Shown: piece after piece, positions 13,937 to 14,020 of the stretch
Layout of the letters: each line of letters starts with the position of its first letter
Position numbering within the stretch: position 1 is the first letter of the stretch
NCBI GenBank assembly: GCA_035255485.1
Contig: DATEZO010000071.1
Location: 1-14,020 of the forward strand
DNA from: DATEZO01 sp035255485
GTDB taxonomy: Bacteria > Pseudomonadota > Gammaproteobacteria > Burkholderiales > Burkholderiaceae_D
Direction: 5' to 3'
DNA length: 14,020 nt
Notes under the pieces: generated by a model
Databases searched by the model: none
Told to the model about the DNA's origin: nothing
Seen by the model: only the letters and a program-made list of their open reading frames with translations
Translations under genes and position numbers: made by a program

Positions 13937-14020
13937 CTATCTGATAACAATCAACAATGAGGCGCCGATATCCGGGATGTCCATGGATTTTATTGACTGC
14001 GCCTGGCCGGTGACGACACG
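13937..14020 (-). CDS. Possible C-terminal end of an unidentified gene
   Basis: From the right edge a minus-strand frame is open for 28 codons and ends in TAG 13 bases before the cupin start, with the cupin ribosome site in the gap. The last residues read SMDIPDIGASLLIVIR. The spacing would suit an operon with the cupin gene. However, a second frame is also open over the same bases and I recognise no family, so this is tentative. Confidence 0.25.
   Translation of the reverse strand, partial: RVVTGQAQSIKSMDIPDIGASLLIVIR

Overview
The window looks like chromosomal core DNA from a betaproteobacterium, most likely Burkholderiales and near Oxalobacteraceae (Herminiimonas/Janthinobacterium-like). 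This rests on protein character (SecB, GpsA, GpmA, an EnvC/CtpA pair), moderately high GC, and a secB-gpsA neighbourhood with an extra SH3-domain gene. The genus is an inference. I see no phage, insertion sequence, CRISPR array, rRNA or tRNA, and no gene-free stretch longer than 300 bases.

Layout. Everything from 1 to about 10336 reads on the minus strand. At the left edge is the first 24 codons of an EamA-type transporter (1-73). Next, in transcription order, comes a three-gene envelope-stress-type operon: a Spy/CpxP-like periplasmic protein (2214-2744), an OmpR-family response regulator (1483-2202) and a sensor histidine kinase (189-1490). An exact GTAAA-N5-GTAAA direct repeat, the textbook CpxR box, lies just upstream of this operon. 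Upstream again are a tandem M16 zinc protease (2880-5615) and a MoeB/ThiF-type adenylyltransferase (5730-6512). A canonical intrinsic terminator (6631-6655) separates moeB from the gpmA-envC-ctpA operon (10336 down to 6677).

A divergent plus-strand cluster starts at 10479: a membrane-anchored rhodanese (YibN-like), glutaredoxin 3 (grxC), the export chaperone secB, a secreted double-SH3b protein, and glycerol-3-phosphate dehydrogenase (gpsA). The 142-base divergent gap holds a good sigma70-type promoter for the rhodanese side, a possible overlapping -10 for the gpmA side, and a perfect 10-bp inverted repeat. The right end has a small cupin-like protein on the minus strand (13573-13923), and possibly the tail of another minus-strand gene running off the edge.

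How it fits together. The two divergent operons mirror the enterobacterial gpmM-envC / yibN-grxC-secB-gpsA neighbourhood. Here the phosphoglycerate mutase is the unrelated cofactor-dependent GpmA, and a CtpA protease takes the downstream slot. EnvC (amidase activator) and CtpA (periplasmic protease) act on cell-wall remodelling. SecB, the Spy-like chaperone, the two-component system and the M16 protease concern envelope protein export and quality control. I found no clearly novel multi-gene system. The most interesting signals are regulatory: the CpxR-type box, the terminator nested in a competing longer stem, and the structured divergent promoter.
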